A stretch of DNA of 64,000 bases, from contig JAUSOY010000058.1 in assembly GCA_030656615.1 (NCBI GenBank), positions 59,097 through 123,096 of the forward strand, given 5' to 3'. Both the position numbers and the translations under genes were made by a program. The DNA is from Bacteroidales bacterium. GTDB taxonomy: Bacteria; Bacteroidota; Bacteroidia; Bacteroidales; TTA-H9. Shown here piece after piece: positions 61,577-64,000 of the stretch (positions within the stretch are counted from its first letter, which is position 1; each line of letters begins with the position of its first letter). Below the pieces are notes generated by a model. It searched no databases. It saw only the letters and a list, made by a program, of their open reading frames with translations, and was not told where the DNA came from.

Positions 61577-62929
61577 TTACATATCGAAAATACCCGTGTA
61601 GTTATCAGGACGAATAGCTCTTAATTCTTCTTTAATCGATTCATTAACATCCAGTTCATTAATGAAAACAATAATGGTTTGCTGGTTGATGGATTCTCCG
61701 GTTCGGGTAAGTTGTTTAAGAGCATTGTACGGATCAGGATAATTTTCACGGCGCAGAATGGTTTGTATGGCTTCGGCCACCACGGCCCAATTTGCTTCAA
61801 GGTCGGCCTGTAGTTTCTTTTCATTGAGGATAATTTTCCCAATTCCTTTGCTTATCGATTGGCAAGCCAGTATCGAATGAGCCAGCGGAACTCCCATATT
61901 GCGTGTTACGGTAGAATCGGTTAAATCTCGCTGAAGCCTTGAAATTGGTAGCTTTTCTGATAAGTGTCCGAGGATAGCATTGGCTATTCCAAGATTGCCT
62001 TCAGCATTTTCAAAATCAATGGGATTTACCTTGTGTGGCATGGCTGATGAACCCACCTCGTTGGCTTTCACTTTTTGTGTGAAATAATCCATGGAAATGT
62101 AGGTCCAAATATCACGGCAAAAATCAATCAATATTGTATTGATGCGACGTACATTATCAAAGATGGAAGCCAGATCGTCATAATGTTCTATTTGTGTAGT
62201 CGTTTGCTGGCGATGAATATTTAAAACTCCTTGTAGGAAATTATTTCCAAATTCCACCCAGTCGATTTCCGGATAAGCAACTTTATGCGCATTAAAATTT
62301 CCGGTAGCACCGCCAAATTTCCCGGAAACCGGAAGATTATTGAGGGACGAAATCTGTTTTTCGAGGCGTTCGGCAAAAACACAAAATTCTTTTCCCAGGC
62401 GGGTAGGAGAGGCGGGTTGACCATGGGTGCGGGCGAGCATAGGAATGTCTTTCCAGTCGCTGGCCAGTTGATATAATTTATCCCTAAGACTTGAATAAAC
62501 GGGTATAATACACTCGTTCAGCGATCCTAAAAGCGCTACAGGCATGGCTGTATTATTGATATCCTGAGATGTTAGTCCAAAATGGATAAATTCCTGATAT
62601 TTGCTTAGTTTTAATTCTTCGAATTTCTCCCGCAAATAATATTCAACGGCCTTAACATCATGATTGGTAACCGATTCTATTTCTTTAATTTTTAGCGCGG
62701 CAGTTTCATCAAACTGTAGATAAATATTTCGCAATATAGGAAACAGCTCTCTGTCAACATCCTTTAATTGAGGAAGTGGAATACGGCAGAGTGCTATAAA
62801 ATATTCTACCTCAACCCTTAAGCGGTACTGTATAAGGGCATATTCGGAGAACCATGTTGAGAGAATTTTTGTTTTCGACTGATATCGCCCGTCAATGGGT
62901 GAAATTGCTTTTAAAGATTCGTCTGCCAT
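61577..62929 (-). CDS. purB: Adenylosuccinate lyase
   Basis: Releases fumarate in two steps of purine synthesis (SAICAR to AICAR, adenylosuccinate to AMP). I place the start at the ATG at 62929 (MADESLKAISP); the in-frame upstream stretch would add 31 residues with no family match. The 450-residue product has ISPIDGRYQSKTKIL, LARTHGQPASPTRLG, VGSSAMPHKVNPIDFENAEGN (the PurB signature) and a long C-terminal helical domain, matching the E. coli-type PurB. Co-transcribed with a glycosyltransferase gene. Confidence 0.94.
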   Translation of the reverse strand: MADESLKAISPIDGRYQSKTKILSTWFSEYALIQYRLRVEVEYFIALCRIPLPQLKDVDRELFPILRNIYLQFDETAALKIKEIESVTNHDVKAVEYYLREKFEELKLSKYQEFIHFGLTSQDINNTAMPVALLGSLNECIIPVYSSLRDKLYQLASDWKDIPMLARTHGQPASPTRLGKEFCVFAERLEKQISSLNNLPVSGKFGGATGNFNAHKVAYPEIDWVEFGNNFLQGVLNIHRQQTTTQIEHYDDLASIFDNVRRINTILIDFCRDIWTYISMDYFTQKVKANEVGSSAMPHKVNPIDFENAEGNLGIANAILGHLSEKLPISRLQRDLTDSTVTRNMGVPLAHSILACQSISKGIGKIILNEKKLQADLEANWAVVAEAIQTILRRENYPDPYNALKQLTRTGESINQQTIIVFINELDVNESIKEELRAIRPDNYTGIFDM

Positions 62930-62972
62930 GCTTAGAATAGTATTTGAATGCTCGAGAGATTTCCTTGAAATG

Positions 62973-62980
62973 CAAAGATA
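62973..62980 (-). promoter_or_regulatory. -7 promoter box of purB
   Basis: On the minus strand this reads TATCTTTG, a perfect TAnnTTTG match 44 bases before the purB ATG at 62929. Confidence 0.5.
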
Positions 62981-63006
62981 GGGAGAAAAGACTTTTTGAG
63001 AAAGTT

Positions 63007-63038
63007 TAAAAAAAATGGCCACCCCAAGGAGTAGCCAT
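63007..63038 (-). terminator. Terminator after the SatP-like gene
   Basis: An 11-bp stem with two G-T pairs and a 2-base loop (63015-63025 with 63028-63038); on the minus strand it is followed by seven to eight T. It lies 24 bases beyond the transporter stop and just before the purB promoter region. Confidence 0.78.
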
Positions 63039-63061
63039 GTATCTTGTTAACTTAATGAAGA

Positions 63062-63637
63062 TTATCGCAAACGAACCACTTCGCGGCCATGGGTATCATT
63101 GATAACCATTGATAAAGAAATGAAAAGTGCCAGGCAACCGGAAAAAATCCCAACAAGTCCGGCAGTTGTTTTTAATGGAGCAAAACCCGTAAAGTCAGCC
63201 GCTGCCAGTAAAAAGAATAGTGCAACGACACTTCCAAATAAAACCCTCATGACCATTGTCATCCGGAAGGTTGCAATAAAAAGGCCAACCGAAAAGATAC
63301 CCCAGGCGGTTAAAAACCATCCCATAGAAATTGCAGAAGGGGCCTCACCCAATCCAAGTTTGGGGAGTAACATCAGAAATACGAGGGTAATCCAGAAAAA
63401 GCCATAGGAACTGAATGCGACAAGCCCAAACATATTATTCTTTTTCCATTCCATTTTCCCAACTAAAATCTGAGCAATACCTCCAAAAAAGATTCCCATC
63501 GCCAATATCATGGTATCCATCCCGAATAATCCGGCATTGTGAAGGTTTAAAAGTAAGGTACTCATTCCGAATCCGGCTAGGCCCAAAGGCGCCGGGTTGG
63601 TTGTGTTTTCAGTGATACGGTAGGTTTCGTGCATCAT
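63062..63637 (-). CDS. satP: SatP/GPR1/FUN34-family acetate transporter
   Basis: A 191-residue membrane protein with about six hydrophobic segments. NPAPLGLAGFGMSTLLLNLHNAG carries the family's NPxPLGLxGFG signature, and LAMGIFFGGIAQILVGKMEW follows. The family takes up acetate or succinate with protons, or forms anion channels. It agrees with two acetate kinases elsewhere in the window, but no operon link exists. The start could be either of two adjacent ATGs (63637 or 63634). Confidence 0.88.
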   Translation of the reverse strand: MMHETYRITENTTNPAPLGLAGFGMSTLLLNLHNAGLFGMDTMILAMGIFFGGIAQILVGKMEWKKNNMFGLVAFSSYGFFWITLVFLMLLPKLGLGEAPSAISMGWFLTAWGIFSVGLFIATFRMTMVMRVLFGSVVALFFLLAAADFTGFAPLKTTAGLVGIFSGCLALFISLSMVINDTHGREVVRLR

Positions 63638-63672
63638 ACAAATATAGACAATATGGTTATGTTAATTTTTTG

Positions 63673-63680
63673 CAAAGGTA
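63673..63680 (-). promoter_or_regulatory. -7 promoter box of satP
   Basis: On the minus strand this reads TACCTTTG, a perfect TAnnTTTG match 36 bases before the satP ATG. Confidence 0.5.
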
Positions 63681-64000
63681 TGCATATGCATTTCAATATT
63701 TCGCATTTTGCCATCTGCATATTTAAGTTTAGCAAGGAAAAATCTGGTGTATGTTTTATTAAGTTTATACGGGATTGAAAGTCAAATGTTTTTCAAATAC
63801 ATAGAATCTTTATATATATAAATTTGTTGCCAAAAACTTGTTTAAAAATGAAAAATTTGCTATAGGGGGGTTCTAAAAATTCATTTTTTTCAAAATTTTC
63901 GGAAAGATATCAAGAACCCGTTACGATATCTTGCGAAAACGACATTCAAATGAAGGACAAATCCCTATAATTCGCACTTTAAAATGTCGCAATTTTTGAA
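63681..64000. other. Gene-free right edge with several inverted repeats
   Basis: No supportable ORF reaches here. The last 140 bases hold AAGATATC/GATATCTT (63904-63911 with 63925-63932, a 13-base loop), TATAGGG/CCCTATA (63861-63867 with 63963-63969) and CGACATT/AATGTCG (63940-63946 with 63983-63989). The second pair encloses the first. This could be an upstream leader of a gene outside the window, a protein-binding region or chance in AT-rich DNA. Confidence 0.45.

Noticed and set aside
63639..63646. A second minus-strand TAnnTTTG-like box directly at the satP start codon
   Set aside because: It lies 2 bases from the ATG, leaving no room for a leader; the box at 63673-63680 is better placed.
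1..64000. tRNA, rRNA, CRISPR, IS element or prophage genes
   Set aside because: None of the longer gene-free intervals shows a cloverleaf, regularly spaced repeats, transposase motifs or phage genes.

Overview
This window looks like chromosomal DNA from a member of the Bacteroidota, probably an anaerobic or facultative one of the Bacteroidales/Marinilabiliales kind. The taxonomic evidence is the set of lineage-typical proteins (DUF4271, DUF5606 and DUF6089 families, tandem OmpH/Skp proteins beside BamA and UppS, a HemD-RnpA neighbourhood, PagL-like and GIN-domain envelope proteins). Many gene starts also have the -7 box TAnnTTTG, the Bacteroidota housekeeping promoter, instead of an E. coli-like -10 element. 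Shine-Dalgarno motifs are weak or absent. The DNA is AT-rich and densely coding. I see no rRNA, tRNA, CRISPR array, insertion sequence or prophage.

Layout. 1-2.9 kb: a truncated SGNH/GDSL-like secreted protein (minus strand), then an ExbB-ExbD-TonB energy-transduction operon. 3.3-11.2 kb: a leucine-catabolism operon (methylcrotonyl-CoA carboxylase beta and alpha, methylglutaconyl-CoA hydratase, acyl-CoA dehydrogenase, HMG-CoA lyase, both subunits of 3-oxoacid CoA-transferase) that would take branched acyl-CoA to acetyl-CoA and acetoacetate. 11.3-12.6 kb: a DUF5655 protein and an acyl-ACP thioesterase. 12.6-20.4 kb: a redox/nitrosative-stress cluster with two Rrf2 regulators, a 4Fe-4S protein, two small cupins, a DUF438/hemerythrin/PAS protein, a DUF2249 protein, a PepSY membrane protein and hybrid-cluster protein Hcp. 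This is the most system-like part of the window.

20.4-27 kb (minus strand): cytidine deaminase, O-antigen-ligase-like protein, S41 protease and RnpA in one overlapping operon, then HemD, DUF4271 and a small beta-barrel protein. 27.3-30.8 kb: two acetate kinase paralogues flanking a 3-hydroxyacyl-CoA dehydrogenase. 30.9-36.1 kb: M19 dipeptidase, cyclase-family hydrolase, Lgt, a MurG-like glycosyltransferase and DprA. 36.2-46.2 kb (minus strand): the envelope block Skp-Skp-BamA-UppS-DUF6089-NadK, then an Omp85-like protein, CBS protein, RsgA and cupin. 46.2-52.2 kb: a membrane protein, then gamma carbonic anhydrase, NadB, MazG and a PAS/hybrid histidine kinase. 52.4-56 kb: PagL-like lipid A deacylase, GIN-domain lipoprotein, MurB, DUF2752 and TM2 proteins. 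56-64 kb: PyrD-PyrK, DUF5606, a TetR-controlled short-chain dehydrogenase operon, a family 2 glycosyltransferase with PurB, an acetate-uptake-family transporter, and a gene-free right edge rich in inverted repeats.

The metabolic genes suggest a common theme: branched-chain amino acid carbon enters as acyl-CoA, ketone-body CoA transfer yields acetoacetate and acetyl-CoA, and acetate is handled by acetate kinases and a SatP-type transporter. Several regulatory sites sit directly on predicted start sites: an inverted repeat shared by both rrf2 genes, a 12-bp palindrome before a cupin gene, and a TetR operator. All functions are read from the sequence and from family knowledge; no database search was run.
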